Shown here: positions 1-9,354 of the stretch, piece after piece
How the letters are laid out: every line of letters starts with the position of its first letter
How positions within the stretch are numbered: the first letter of the stretch is position 1
Source: Bradyrhizobium sp. AZCC 2262
GTDB lineage: Bacteria > Pseudomonadota > Alphaproteobacteria > Rhizobiales > Xanthobacteraceae
Length of the DNA stretch: 64,000 nt
NCBI RefSeq assembly: GCF_036924535.1
Contig: NZ_JAZHRT010000001.1
Span: forward strand, 6,076,001-6,140,000
Direction: 5' to 3'
The notes under the pieces: model-generated
The model's database searches: none
What the model saw: only the letters and a program-made list of their open reading frames with translations
What the model was told of the DNA's origin: nothing
Made by a program: the position numbers and the translations under genes

Positions 1-439
1 TAGTGTTCATCATGCGTAGGGCGGTGCCATAAGCTACGGGTAGACCCGCGGCATCTGGAAAGCTGACGCCATCAGGAACGCGGATCAATTGATGCGCAGG
101 CACCCGGCAAAGCTCTGCCAGGCCGCCATGCACGGTTTCCCCCAACAATCCGCCTTCCACACGGTTGATCGGATCGACAAGGACGCGATCTCCCTTCTTC
201 CACCCGATAACCCTCGGCCCCACTTCCGCGATTTCGCCCGCGACGTCCAGACCCATGATGGCCGGCATGGGAATTTTAATGCCGGGCATACCTCTTCGCG
301 TGAATACGTCATGATGATTCAACGACGACGCCTTCACAGCAACAATCACATCGCCTTCCCGTGGTATCGGGTCGGGAAAGTCAGTTTCAAAATTAAGTTT
401 GTCAGAGCCACCATGCTCGCGAACGACTGCGGCTTTCAT
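1..439 (-). CDS. Zinc-type/quinone alcohol dehydrogenase, N-terminal part (runs off window)
   Basis: Reading from the ATG at 437-439, the frame encodes about 146 residues beginning MKAAVVREHGGSDKL. They continue through a GroES-like fold with GLDVAGEIAEVG and KKGDRVLVDP, both typical of the medium-chain dehydrogenase/reductase superfamily. The gene leaves the window before the nucleotide-binding domain. Its start overlaps the stop of the upstream CoA ligase in an ATGA, and a GAGGAG ribosome-binding sequence lies inside the ligase's last codons, so the two are translationally coupled. It probably oxidises an alcohol or reduces an enone in the same pathway as the ligase. The substrate cannot be told from this half. 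Confidence 0.85.
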   Translation of the reverse strand, partial: MKAAVVREHGGSDKLNFETDFPDPIPREGDVIVAVKASSLNHHDVFTRRGMPGIKIPMPAIMGLDVAGEIAEVGPRVIGWKKGDRVLVDPINRVEGGLLGETVHGGLAELCRVPAHQLIRVPDGVSFPDAAGLPVAYGTALRMMNT

Positions 440-1941
440 CAAGACATCTCCTCAGGGGTAATCTTTGCGGCTAGTACGCGCTTATCGATTTTATTAGTTC
501 CGGCTAGCGGCATCTCGTCGACGAATATGACACGACGGGGATGCTGGTAGGCTGGCGCATTCTCAAGCGCATACTGTTTTACGTCATCATCATTGATCTC
601 GGAGGCCGGGCTCCGGACGACGAACGCGATCGGCTTGAAGCCTCTTAATTCATCAGCGACAGGCAAAATGGCCGCCTGGTGGATACCCGGATGGCGCTCG
701 AGCATCTTCTCGACCTCACCGGGATAGATATTCTCACCACCGCAAACGAACATATCGTCGGCACGCCCTACGAAGAAAAAGAAACCATTTTCATCTCGCC
801 GAAAGACGTCGCCAGTACGATAGTAGCCGTCCGCGGTGATTACCTTTGCTGTTGCGTCAGGCAAATTGTGATAGCGGGTCATGACCGCCGGACATTTCAT
901 CTCTAGGACGCCTTCGTCAGAAACGCTCTGACCATCGCGAGTAAGTCGGAGATGAACCGCTGGATGTGGATAACCGGTAGATAGCGGCGGCTGAGGGAGC
1001 CCGCCTGGATGCGGACCAAAAACGATAGGACCAGCTTCCGTGGTCCCATATCCGTTGACGATCAACGCGCGAGGAAACACCTCGCGAACGCGATCTATCA
1101 GCGATTGGGTTAGGGGCGCCGAACCCATCCTGACGGCTTTCACGGCTGAAAGATCGTTGTTGGCCAACAAGTCCTTTTCGCGCATGATCATCGCGATCAT
1201 TGTTGGCACGGCTGTTAGGATGTCGGCTCGGTATTCTGCGGCAGCTTCGACGAAACCTTTGGTCGTAAAACTCGGCAACAGAATGATCGTATCCCCTTGA
1301 TTAAACGCGTTCTGACAAACCGCTAACGCGTTCATATGATAGAGGGGGGCGGCAACCAACGATCGTTGCCCGTGAGGGACAGGCCCGCGCTTGCGTTGAT
1401 GCATGCACCATAAGTGCGAGTAGTGTGATAACACCACGCCCTTTGGGCGGCCGGTCGAACCAGATGTATATAAGAACATCGCCGGATGATCCGGCTGCAT
1501 CTTCACGGCGACGAATGGACCATTGTCCAGAAACTGGGGAAATGCTGAGTCGAAGGAGACGCGTGGTAGATGCCGAGGCGACAATCTCAGGCGCTCGTCA
1601 TCTCCAACAACGAGCTTCGCCTGGCAATCGTCTAGAATGAACGCGATTGTATCACTCGGCAGTTTCCAATTCACCGGGACGGCAATTAGTCCAGCCTGCA
1701 AAGTACCGAGGAACGCAATAAGAAATTCCGCGCGGTTGGCGGAGAAAATGGCAACAGCGTCGCCGCGTTGTAAACCACGTTTGAGCAAACCTCTCGCGAA
1801 CCCACCGCTCAGTCGTATTAGTTCGCCATAATTGTAACGTCGCCCCTCGCCGTTCCCGCCGACATCGATAAGCGCCAGACTGTCCTCCGGCACCGCACCA
1901 GAGATCGCGGCGCCCTGATTGTCCCGATCGATTTCCATCAT
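439..1941 (-). CDS. AMP-dependent acyl/aryl-CoA ligase
   Basis: A 500-residue class I adenylate-forming enzyme that would activate a carboxylate with ATP and CoA. All core motifs are present: YTSGSTGRPKG (ATP-binding loop, about residue 160), GYGTTEAG (about 300), YRTGD (about 375), GRADDMFVCGGENIYPGEVE (hinge and core A8), and the catalytic lysine in GTNKIDKR near the C-terminus. Length is normal for the family. The gene is coupled to the alcohol dehydrogenase downstream, and the remains of a VOC gene lie just upstream. Aromatic or alicyclic acids are plausible substrates given the surroundings, but specificity is not shown by sequence. Two start codons are adjacent (MM). Confidence 0.9.
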   Translation of the reverse strand: MMEIDRDNQGAAISGAVPEDSLALIDVGGNGEGRRYNYGELIRLSGGFARGLLKRGLQRGDAVAIFSANRAEFLIAFLGTLQAGLIAVPVNWKLPSDTIAFILDDCQAKLVVGDDERLRLSPRHLPRVSFDSAFPQFLDNGPFVAVKMQPDHPAMFLYTSGSTGRPKGVVLSHYSHLWCMHQRKRGPVPHGQRSLVAAPLYHMNALAVCQNAFNQGDTIILLPSFTTKGFVEAAAEYRADILTAVPTMIAMIMREKDLLANNDLSAVKAVRMGSAPLTQSLIDRVREVFPRALIVNGYGTTEAGPIVFGPHPGGLPQPPLSTGYPHPAVHLRLTRDGQSVSDEGVLEMKCPAVMTRYHNLPDATAKVITADGYYRTGDVFRRDENGFFFFVGRADDMFVCGGENIYPGEVEKMLERHPGIHQAAILPVADELRGFKPIAFVVRSPASEINDDDVKQYALENAPAYQHPRRVIFVDEMPLAGTNKIDKRVLAAKITPEEMS

Positions 1942-1943
1942 TC

Positions 1944-2224
1944 GACAAACTCCAGAGCCATGTTCATAGCGTTACGCGCGAGCACAAGGCCAAACACGAG
2001 GCCCTTGAGACCTCCAGCAGTCCGATTCGGCCGGCCGGCGCGCCGTTAGGGATGCCGATCAACTCCAGAGGGTCGGCGCCTAACAACGCTAGATGATTGA
2101 TCGAACCGAAATAGCCTCGTTCCGCGAGCGTGAAACCAAGGCGGCGATAGAAGTCGGCAGGCTCATCCATCTCTCCCTCGCATTTATCACGACATGATAG
2201 AGTCGCTGTAAGATTCAACGCCAT
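1944..2224 (-). pseudogene. VOC/glyoxalase-like gene, frameshifted N-terminal remnant
   Basis: The readable middle (MDEPADFYRRLGF...GSINHLALLGADPLELIGIP) aligns by eye with residues 16-60 of the intact VOC protein at 2923-3786. The expected N-terminus (YHVVINARER) is in another frame just upstream, and the expected continuation after LLEVS (GLVFGLVLARN) is again in another frame. At least two frameshifts are therefore present, and the C-terminal two thirds are missing. It sits directly in front of the intact CoA ligase, where the functional VOC gene sits relative to the broken ligase at 2556-2897. Confidence 0.75.
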
Positions 2225-2288
2225 TCGCCTGCTTCTTCAGAAAAGTCACGCGGCATACCAAAACGTCGCGAACCGCTGAACCCCCGCG

Positions 2289-2534
2289 TCAGAGATCTAC
2301 AATCCCGGTAACGACCCTACACAAGACGTTAGACAGCTGGGTGCCAAATTGCCCTATATTCTTCCGATGCCTTAGAAGCTGATTTCGATTTATGACGCTA
2401 TCAAACAATGAGCTTGCGCTCCGTCGGTTTCGCCTTTTGGCGATAGCACGTACCCAAAACTCTCCACGGTTTACCGCGTGCCTTCTACGGAACGAAGACG
2501 AGCTAGGGATGCTGGAAGGCGGACCGTGCGACAT
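2289..2534 (-). other. Spacer between duplicated modules; unconvincing 81-codon frame
   Basis: This stretch separates the two ligase/VOC modules. It holds an 81-codon open frame rich in Arg and Ser that matches nothing I recognise and has no clear ribosome-binding site. I regard it as non-coding or decayed sequence. Confidence 0.3.
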
Positions 2535-2555
2535 CGCGTGACGGCGGATCGCCTC

Positions 2556-2897
2556 CTAGAGCATGATCGCCTCACGTTGAAGCGTAGGCGGCGCTGATCG
2601 CCGCAAGATGCGCAACGAAGGCGACCGGCTTAGCGCGCTTGATTGGGGTTTGGGACGGAAGCGACGCACGATCTTGCGTATGGCGGGATGACGTTCGAGG
2701 ATGAACTCGACCGTGTGCCGGAAGACCTTACATGTCGTCGGTCCGGCCGACGAAATCGAAGTACCCCTCGTCGGTCGCAGCACGTCGCCGGTGTGGGCGA
2801 GGCCGTCGGCGGTTGCTCGCGCAAATTCCCGGAGGGCTAAGGTGCGCGAGAGGAGGCTGGCTCGCCTACCTCGACCAGCGCCGGCTAAGCCGCCCAA
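2556..2897 (-). pseudogene. AMP-dependent CoA ligase, C-terminal remnant
   Basis: Fragments of the C-terminal part of an adenylate-forming ligase are spread over different frames. AHTGDVLRPT (core A7) and VEFILERHPAIRKIVRR are in one frame. DEGYFDFVGRTDDM (A8 region) is in another, and PIKRAKPVAFVAHLA is in a third. The FVCGGENIYPGE segment is missing. The N-terminal domain is absent. It immediately follows the intact VOC gene, giving the same VOC-then-ligase order as the neighbouring module. Confidence 0.7.
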
Positions 2898-2922
2898 ACG
2901 CGGTCCACGAGATGGACGAAGT

Positions 2923-3786
2923 TCACGGGTGAGGCGACCTCGGTTCTGGATCGTTCCGGAACCGCACGATCATGTTCATGCATTCGTGGGCCGGCACGAC
3001 CACTGCCCTGTCCGCGACTGCGTAGACGATAGCCTTGCTGTTGAGATAGGTCGCCGTCTTATCCACGTCGGCGACCTTTAGCGTCACCGCGGCCAGGTAG
3101 GCCGGCCTGCTGTCGTTCGGAGCCGAGCCCACTCCGTACAAGGCCGACAGCTCGGCCCTGGTCATCAGCCGCAGCGTCACTGATCCGAGGGTGACGTGGA
3201 CCGAACCCGCCGTTCGTTGCACCGCGTCGCGACCGAGAAGGGTTTCGTAGAAGACTGCGGACTCCGCGGGCTCAGGCACGACTGCGTCAACTTCCGCGAT
3301 CCCGAGGGCGCCGTTCGGATGCGTCTGCCATTCCGGGCGCCAGACGAGATCGCGGGTGTGATGCTGACAGAAGAAGACCCGGCCGGCCGGCGTCTCGGCC
3401 GGGTCGATGCGGGTGATGGTAAATGCCGCTTCGCGCGTCACCTCCCCGAGGTCCACCGGCCGGGAGAAGGAAGCAGGCTCCTTCGCGGAAATGCCGAGCG
3501 CCTGGAGGTCCCGGTGGGTCGCCCCCGCGTCAACGGTGGTCAGCGCGCAGGCCGCGAGACCGACCGGGTCGCGCGTGATGTCCGGCCCTCCGCCTCTCGC
3601 CGCAACTTCAGGCGGCAGGCCCATCAGCTCGAGATACTCGGTCTCGAACACCATGACGTGGTTATTCGACCCAAGCGAATGCCGGCCCTCAGGAGGAAGG
3701 TGGAAGCCGAGCTTTCGATAGCGCATGGCCGCCTCGTCCATCTTGTCCCGCACGTTGACCACGAGATGGTCGAGAGCTGCCTGCAT
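2923..3786 (-). CDS. VOC-superfamily (glyoxalase/dioxygenase-like) protein
   Basis: A 287-residue protein with two paired vicinal-oxygen-chelate-type halves. The first begins LDHLVVNVRDKMDEAA and contains FETEYLELMGLP. The second starts around IAEVDAVVPEPAESAVFYE. Candidate metal ligands are the His in LDHLV, the Glu in EYLEL and the His pair in QHHTRDL. It resembles the single-chain glyoxalase-like domain proteins found next to aromatic or CoA-ester catabolic genes. The reaction (extradiol cleavage, isomerisation or hydrolysis) cannot be assigned. It is the first gene of the leftward VOC-ligase module, whose own ligase is dead. Confidence 0.8.
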   Translation of the reverse strand: MQAALDHLVVNVRDKMDEAAMRYRKLGFHLPPEGRHSLGSNNHVMVFETEYLELMGLPPEVAARGGGPDITRDPVGLAACALTTVDAGATHRDLQALGISAKEPASFSRPVDLGEVTREAAFTITRIDPAETPAGRVFFCQHHTRDLVWRPEWQTHPNGALGIAEVDAVVPEPAESAVFYETLLGRDAVQRTAGSVHVTLGSVTLRLMTRAELSALYGVGSAPNDSRPAYLAAVTLKVADVDKTATYLNSKAIVYAVADRAVVVPAHECMNMIVRFRNDPEPRSPHP

Positions 3787-4079
3787 CTAGTTCCCCTACC
3801 ACTTACAAGTTAAAAGCTTTGTCCTTAAAAGCAACTGGAACGTCCCACACAGCGGTTGGTATTGGCTTGCAAAGTCGCGCGCCAATCTAGCCTTTTACGC
3901 AATCAAATGCCCATACGGGGCCTCTGCACAGCGCGACCGGTTAGCCGCAGAGCGCGGGAAAGGGTGGAGCGATTGCTCGCAGGAGAAACGAGGTCGAGAC
4001 CAGGGATACAGCGGAAAAACGGGCGCCGATTGAAGACTTCCTCTCCCGCGCGATTACCGCTCGGATTTTTTCCCGGACA
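3787..4079. other. Intergenic region without recognisable gene
   Basis: About 290 bases between the VOC gene and the ligD remnant. It should contain the VOC promoter (leftward). I see no RNA gene, repeat or convincing open frame. Confidence 0.5.
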
Positions 4080-5060
4080 TTAGTAAGGACGTGATGGCGA
4101 CGATGATGTGGCTTGAGCGCTGAAGAACGCGCGTGCCGAAGGTGGGGATGGGCCTGCCGGTCTGACGTTGCTGTCCGTCTGAGGTGATGTCTCGGTATTC
4201 GACCTCAGCCCAAGACTTCGGGACGGACCCAGGTGGCCTTTGGTTTTCTTGTTGTGCGTGTCAGCTTCTGTTCTGGCGTCACCAGAGCTCAAGACGTCGG
4301 CGCATGTCCGCCGATGCGGCGTTGCGAAGTCAGTGCCTACCTTGCCTACATAGGTCAGCTCACCGCCCTCGCGCTTTCCGAGGTAACGCGCAGCGATCCC
4401 ACCGAGCTCTTTGACGAAGCCAACCACCGGAAACTTGCCGCGCTGCGAGCATTCGATCTTGAGCCAACCTTCGTTGCGGTCTGAGTGATACGGCGCGTCT
4501 GCGCGTTTTGAGATGATGCCTTCCCAAATCAGACTGCAGGTGTGTTCAACATCCGCTGAGCATCAGTGAGCAGGCGTCGATAGATGATCGGGGACTTGAG
4601 CTTAGCTCGATCGAAGACTTGTTTTAACGCCAGCTTACGATCGAGCTGCAGTGAGCTCCTCAAATCGAGCCGTCGACTTAGAGAAGATCGAAGGCATAAA
4701 AGGCGAGCCGGCGCTGCTTGCCTGAACCGAGATCGGCTTGCAGTTCACTGAACGACCACCAGCTCGCCGTCGATGATTGCGTTTGCAGCTGACGTGTTGG
4801 TGGCGCACGCATGAGATGGAGGCGTTTTTCCAATCGTGGCCGGCGGGTAAAGATCCTCACACGCCCTTTTCAACGGGCACCGGGACGCGATATACGTCGT
4901 ACTTGATTTCGTGAATCCACTCCTCGCCCTGTTGCGGTTTCAATTTCAAGGTGGTGAAGTACCAATTCCCGATCTCTCGAGGAGGCCACTTTGGATCGCG
5001 CGAGGGGACATTTATCGACACGAGCCGGGGGACTCTCGCGGGCCTCGCTCCTCTATTCAC
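4080..5060 (-). pseudogene. ligD: ATP-dependent DNA ligase D (ligase domain), multiply frameshifted
   Basis: Several frames on the minus strand carry successive pieces of a LigD-type ATP-dependent DNA ligase. In order they are GEEWIHEIKYDVYRVPVPVE (the Lys is the adenylation site), VRIFTRR, VVFSELQADLGSGKQRRLAFYAFDLL, EGIISKRADAPYHSDRNEGW, LKIECSQRGKFPVVGFVKE, REGGELTYVGKVGT and AEVEYRDITSDG. Frame changes and small deletions separate them, so no full-length protein can be made. In the intact family this domain acts in Ku-dependent end joining. The remnant's 5' end overlaps the oppositely oriented MocR gene, which suggests a rearrangement here. Confidence 0.85.
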
Positions 5061-6526
5061 TAAGAGCTCCGGTCGGCGTAAGAACGCACTTGCACCGCCA
5101 GCTGTTCGAGCGGCTGAAACACGCGATCTTGTCGGGACAGATTCAGCCTGGCGCCAGACTTCCCTCGACGAGGAGTCTGGCCGCCGAGTTGAACGTGTCC
5201 CGAAACACTATCGTAACTGCCTACGAACTTCTCGATACAGAAGGACTCATCGAAGCGCAGATTGGCGGCGGGACCACGGTGAGGCCGCTGTCCGAACGGC
5301 GCTTCGACTTCGAGCATCGCGAACTCGATCAGGTTCCATTCTCGCACGACCCTTCGACGTCCGTGCCACAGCATGCGCCGTTCAAGGTCGGGGTGCCAGC
5401 CTACCTGAACTTCCCGATGCGCGCTTGGAACGCAACGGTCAACCGAAGCGCCCGCGCACAGACCGTTGGCGACCTGGCCTATCAGGACACCTCCGGACAC
5501 ATTGGTCTCCGTCGGCTGCTTGCCGCCTACCTTCTCACTAGACGGGGCTTGCGATGCGACGTCGACCAGATCGTGGTTGTTCCTGGCTACCAGGCGGGGC
5601 TGAACCTCGTCATCCGCTCGCTGCTCCAGCACGGAGATCAGGTATGGGTTGAGGATCCTGGACATGGTCCCACTAGGGACACCCTCCGGCTCAACGGCAT
5701 GGCAGCGCGCCCCGTTCCCATCGATGCCGATGGCATGATGGTGAAGGCCGGGACCGATCTGTGGCCGGATGCCAAGCTGGCGGTGGTGACCCCGGCACAT
5801 CAATTCCCATTGGGAATGTCGATGAGCGACGAAAGGCGCCGGCAGTTGCTGGACTGGGCCCGATCATCGAGGGCGTGGATAGTCGAAGACGACTACGACA
5901 CGGAATTCCATTTCGCCGGTAAGCCTCCCGATTCGTTGGCTGGCACCATGAGCGACGAGAGGGTTGTCTACATCGGGACGTTCAGCAAGGTGCTGTTTCC
6001 CTCCCTACGCATCGGGTACGCCGTCATACCGCCCGCGTTGGTGGGGCGCTTCTCCGAGATGCGTCAGGTCATGGACGGCCACCAACCGTATTTTATGCAG
6101 GATGCGGTGCGTCGTTTCATCGAAGAGGGATCCTTCGACCGCCATCTCGGGAAGATGAGGGCTCTGTATCGCAAACGCCGACTAGATCTTGTCGCCGCGA
6201 TCGCCGACAGGACCAATGGTCGACTCCAACCGATCGAGGCAGCGGGCGGCACGCATCTGACTGCCCTCTTCGAGGAAGGCGTCGACGACGTCGCCTTTTC
6301 CGAAATGACGAGACGGGTCGGCGTGGAGACCGCCCCTCTCGCATCCTTCCGCATTCGGCGCGGTCATCCAGGCCTGGTGCTCGGATATTCGGCCTGCTCC
6401 CCCACCGTGCTCGGGGAAACTATGGACCGCTTAAAGGTGGTACTTTCGGCGCGCCGATATCCGAAAGCTGCCGCAAACAAGGGAAAGGACGCTAATCTTC
6501 CTAGGAAGATACATAGAGGTATCTAG
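4991..6526 (+). CDS. MocR-type GntR/aminotransferase transcriptional regulator
   Basis: A 511-residue fusion of a GntR winged helix (about residues 35-100, SGQIQPGARLPSTRSLAAEL and VSRNTIVTAYELL) with a type I aminotransferase-like domain. The PLP-site motifs are present: VVPGYQAGLNLV, IVEDDYDTEFHFAG and TFSKVLFPSLRIGYAV, whose Lys is the expected Schiff-base residue. MocR proteins usually sense an amine or a PLP adduct and control a neighbouring operon. The start is uncertain: the longest frame opens with TTG inside the ligD remnant. No obvious target gene survives beside it. A membrane-protein fragment converges from the right. Confidence 0.85.
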   Translation: MDRARGHLSTRAGGLSRASLLYSLRAPVGVRTHLHRQLFERLKHAILSGQIQPGARLPSTRSLAAELNVSRNTIVTAYELLDTEGLIEAQIGGGTTVRPLSERRFDFEHRELDQVPFSHDPSTSVPQHAPFKVGVPAYLNFPMRAWNATVNRSARAQTVGDLAYQDTSGHIGLRRLLAAYLLTRRGLRCDVDQIVVVPGYQAGLNLVIRSLLQHGDQVWVEDPGHGPTRDTLRLNGMAARPVPIDADGMMVKAGTDLWPDAKLAVVTPAHQFPLGMSMSDERRRQLLDWARSSRAWIVEDDYDTEFHFAGKPPDSLAGTMSDERVVYIGTFSKVLFPSLRIGYAVIPPALVGRFSEMRQVMDGHQPYFMQDAVRRFIEEGSFDRHLGKMRALYRKRRLDLVAAIADRTNGRLQPIEAAGGTHLTALFEEGVDDVAFSEMTRRVGVETAPLASFRIRRGHPGLVLGYSACSPTVLGETMDRLKVVLSARRYPKAAANKGKDANLPRKIHRGI

Positions 6527-6582
6527 TGTCTAGTCTGCTCCATATCTCGGCGTCCGAGGCGTAAGGGTAACGCGGACGAGGA

Positions 6583-7158
6583 TCAGGCCGATTGCGCCGG
6601 GCGTGGTCCGCACCGGCCAGCGGCCCATTTACCCGGCAGCAGGACCAGAAGGCCCAAAACGGCTACCGTAAGCAGGGGCGCCCCGACGTCCCAGCGCTCG
6701 CGCTCGCGGGCGCGTGCAGACAGCGACTTGAGCACGAACTCCTCACCGCGAGCCATCTCATTGAAGGCTTGCTGGAAAGTGCTGAGGCGTCGCACTGCCT
6801 CGTCGGAAAGCTCCGCTCCCTGCCAGCGCGACTGCCGCTCTAAGTTGGTCAGCTCCGTTGCCTGCGATTGCCGAAGGCCGGCGTCCCTCGCGGCATCCGC
6901 ATAGACCGCTCGCTCGATCGGCGTCAAGAACGCCTCGGGACCGATGCCACTAGCCCACTCCAGGAGGTCAAGCATCGGCTGATCGGCGCGCGGCATGATC
7001 ATGAGCCAAATCATGGCTCCCGAAACAATGACCAGAATGCTTGCCGATACCGCTCGAAAAAGGATACGCACTCGGTTTCGCCACTCTTCGGCAGACACTA
7101 AAGTAAACGCGCGCAGAACGACCGCAACAACGAGCGTTAAGGCGAACGCGAGGACAGG
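6583..7158 (-). pseudogene. Membrane protein, C-terminal fragment joined to AraC remnant
   Basis: The frame encodes two hydrophobic segments near its start (VLAFALTLVVAVVLRAF and ILVIVSGAMIWLMIM). A soluble stretch rich in Glu, Arg and Ala follows, then a final hydrophobic segment (LLTVAVLGLLVLLPG). I do not recognise the family. Its 5' side abuts, without a gap, the point where the AraC gene loses homology (about 7159), so it probably lost its real N-terminus in the same rearrangement. The open frame extends a little into the AraC sequence but should not be trusted there. Confidence 0.45.
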
Positions 7159-7714
7159 GCGGAACTCCCGTGCTGACCTTGAAGGCGCGTGCGAAATGAT
7201 AAGGAGAGCGAGAAACAAGTGCAGCAAGCTCGGCGAGCGACAAGTCACTCGCGAGTTGGCCCTTCATGTACTCAGTAAGGAGCTTCAACTCTTTCGGTAT
7301 TAGCCCGCCTTTCGCCGGTTTCATGCCGAACGCAGGCTGCGAGGCTCGCGCGAGCAAGGTCGCGAGCGCCATGCCAAGACTGTCGGCCTCCAACTGCGTC
7401 AATCCATGCGCGCTTAGTTCCCAAAGTTGCTCGGCGAGCAGAAGCGGCAACGTGTCATAGCGCGCGCCATGATAGAGCGGTCCGCAGTCTTGGAGGCGCC
7501 AGGGATCATCCCAAAAAATCTTGGACGAAAATTCAACGACGAGAAGATCGATGTCGGAGGTGAGGTTATACGTGCAGGCATGATCGGGAGGCGCGACTAG
7601 ATAGTTTGGTGCGGACAGATCGGCGGTGAAACGGCCTGCGCCGAGATCGATGACAGACCGACCGGGCCGAGACGCGCGGCTAATCTGAAGCGATACTCCA
7701 TGGGCAGATTCCAC
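7159..7714 (-). pseudogene. AraC-family regulator, truncated inside the DNA-binding domain
   Basis: From a GTG at 7714 the frame encodes a cupin-like sensing domain (PNYLVAPPDHACTYNL and LLVVEFSSKIFWDDPWRL). It then reaches the first helix-turn-helix, LAELAALVSRSPYHFARAFK. Homology stops at STGVPP, so the second helix-turn-helix is missing and the frame runs into unrelated membrane-protein sequence. AraC proteins need both motifs to bind DNA, so this copy is very likely inactive. It lies between the membrane fragment and the MFS permease and may once have controlled the permease. Confidence 0.75.
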
Positions 7715-7967
7715 GTACTCACCGGCTAGGTGCCGCGGCGCACGGAACAGCTTCAGTCCACCAGCAGATCTGTGCTCTTGCTTGAACGGCTATATAGAGC
7801 GGTAATAGTCGGCGTAGCTCATGGGCGCGGCATTCACGAAGCAGCCTCCTGATGATATGCGTTGGGCGATGTGTCGACTCGGCGTCGAAATGTGGTGATT
7901 GGAGGCTGCGATGGCACGAAGCCGCCTCTCGCTGCAACGAGCTTACCGGCGCGGCATTGCGCCAGCG

Positions 7968-9317
7968 TTAGGCAACCTTGCCGGACTGACTCTTTTCCAA
8001 CGCAAATACCGTTATCGCAGCAATCACAGAAGGCAGAGCGATCCATTGAAAGAGATGATCGTGCGACAGGTTGAATGAGATCAGTAATCCACCCAGCATT
8101 GGACCGATGAACGAGCCGATTCTGCTGATGGATTGCGTAAATCCAATGCCCGTGGCGCGAATTTGGGTGGGATAAAACGCGGCGATATAGCCAACGATCG
8201 AAAGGTGCACTCCCACAATAAAGAAGCCACCAAGAAAAATGCAAATCATTAAAGGAGTGGCCTGCGCAGGAACGAGCCCAATCGCAACGACAGCACACGC
8301 ACCGATGAAGTAACCCCCACATATGATCGGCAATGGGTTCACGCGCTGCACAATCCAAGACACGATCAAGCTTCCGACAATTCCCGAGATATTAAAGACA
8401 ACGGTACCCATCACCGCTCGCTCGATGGGCAGCCCCGAATTTGTCAACACTAACGGGATCCAGCTTGTCAGCAGGAAAACAATCACGAAACTGAAAAACA
8501 GCGTCAGACTGAGAAGCACCGTTCCAGCCCTGAATTCACGACTAAAAAGATCCGATATTCGAGCGGACGATACCTTGGTTTCCTGGAGCACAAATTTGTC
8601 CGTCGGTGCAAACTGGTTGCCCGAAACGATTTTATTCAAGGTCCGAGCGACTACTTCGGGAGAGCGCCCCTGAAGAGTGAGGAATCGAACCGATTCCGGC
8701 ACCACGAAGTAGAAAATCAGCAACAAAAAGAGCGGCACAACACCACCAATCCAGAAAGCTATGGGCCAGCCAAAGTCCTGAATAAGCGCAGCCGTTAGGA
8801 ACCCGCCCAGAACACCGCCAAGCGGAATCCCCCATAAAGTCATCGTTACAACCGTTATACGGTATTTGGCAGGCGAATATTCCGAAGCCAATGCAAACAG
8901 GTTTGGCATGGCCCCCCCCAACCCGATCCCTCCCAATACCCGCAAGGCAACCAAAAGCTCGTACGACTTCGCATAGGCGCAAGCGAGAGTTGCGAGCGCA
9001 AATCCAAATATACATGCAAGAAGGACAACTCTTCTGCCAATTCGGTCGGCCAACCTCCCTAGAACGAAGGCCCCGCATGCCGCCCCAAAGAGGCCAGCCG
9101 AAAAGATAATTCCAAAACTTGTAGGAGGAATATGCAATTCCTTGCCAATGGCCGGAGCGACAAACGCAATGATTTGAGTATCAAATCCGTCAAGCAACAT
9201 AATCGCGAATAGCAGGAGTGCAGTCCGGAGATGGAATCCTCCAAAGCTTGCCTCGTCGATTACCTTTGCCACATCTACACGGGAAGGTTGGCTGCTAGGA
9301 ACTTCCTTATTCAACAT
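7968..9317 (-). CDS. MFS aromatic acid:H+ symporter (AAHS-type)
   Basis: A 449-residue, 12-helix major facilitator protein for proton-coupled uptake, probably of an aromatic acid. The first helix carries LLDGFDTQIIAF, the DGxD signature of the PcaK/BenK/MhpT branch. The cytoplasmic loop between helices 2 and 3 has GRLADRIGRRVVL. Helix 4 has RVLGGIGLGGAMPN and helix 5 GIPLGGVLGGFL. Length is normal. It begins 37 bases after the amidase stop on the same strand, so the two are probably one operon. Confidence 0.9.
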   Translation of the reverse strand: MLNKEVPSSQPSRVDVAKVIDEASFGGFHLRTALLLFAIMLLDGFDTQIIAFVAPAIGKELHIPPTSFGIIFSAGLFGAACGAFVLGRLADRIGRRVVLLACIFGFALATLACAYAKSYELLVALRVLGGIGLGGAMPNLFALASEYSPAKYRITVVTMTLWGIPLGGVLGGFLTAALIQDFGWPIAFWIGGVVPLFLLLIFYFVVPESVRFLTLQGRSPEVVARTLNKIVSGNQFAPTDKFVLQETKVSSARISDLFSREFRAGTVLLSLTLFFSFVIVFLLTSWIPLVLTNSGLPIERAVMGTVVFNISGIVGSLIVSWIVQRVNPLPIICGGYFIGACAVVAIGLVPAQATPLMICIFLGGFFIVGVHLSIVGYIAAFYPTQIRATGIGFTQSISRIGSFIGPMLGGLLISFNLSHDHLFQWIALPSVIAAITVFALEKSQSGKVA

Positions 9318-9354
9318 GTCGCTCTCTTAACGTCCGAGGGTCAGATTGAAATCG

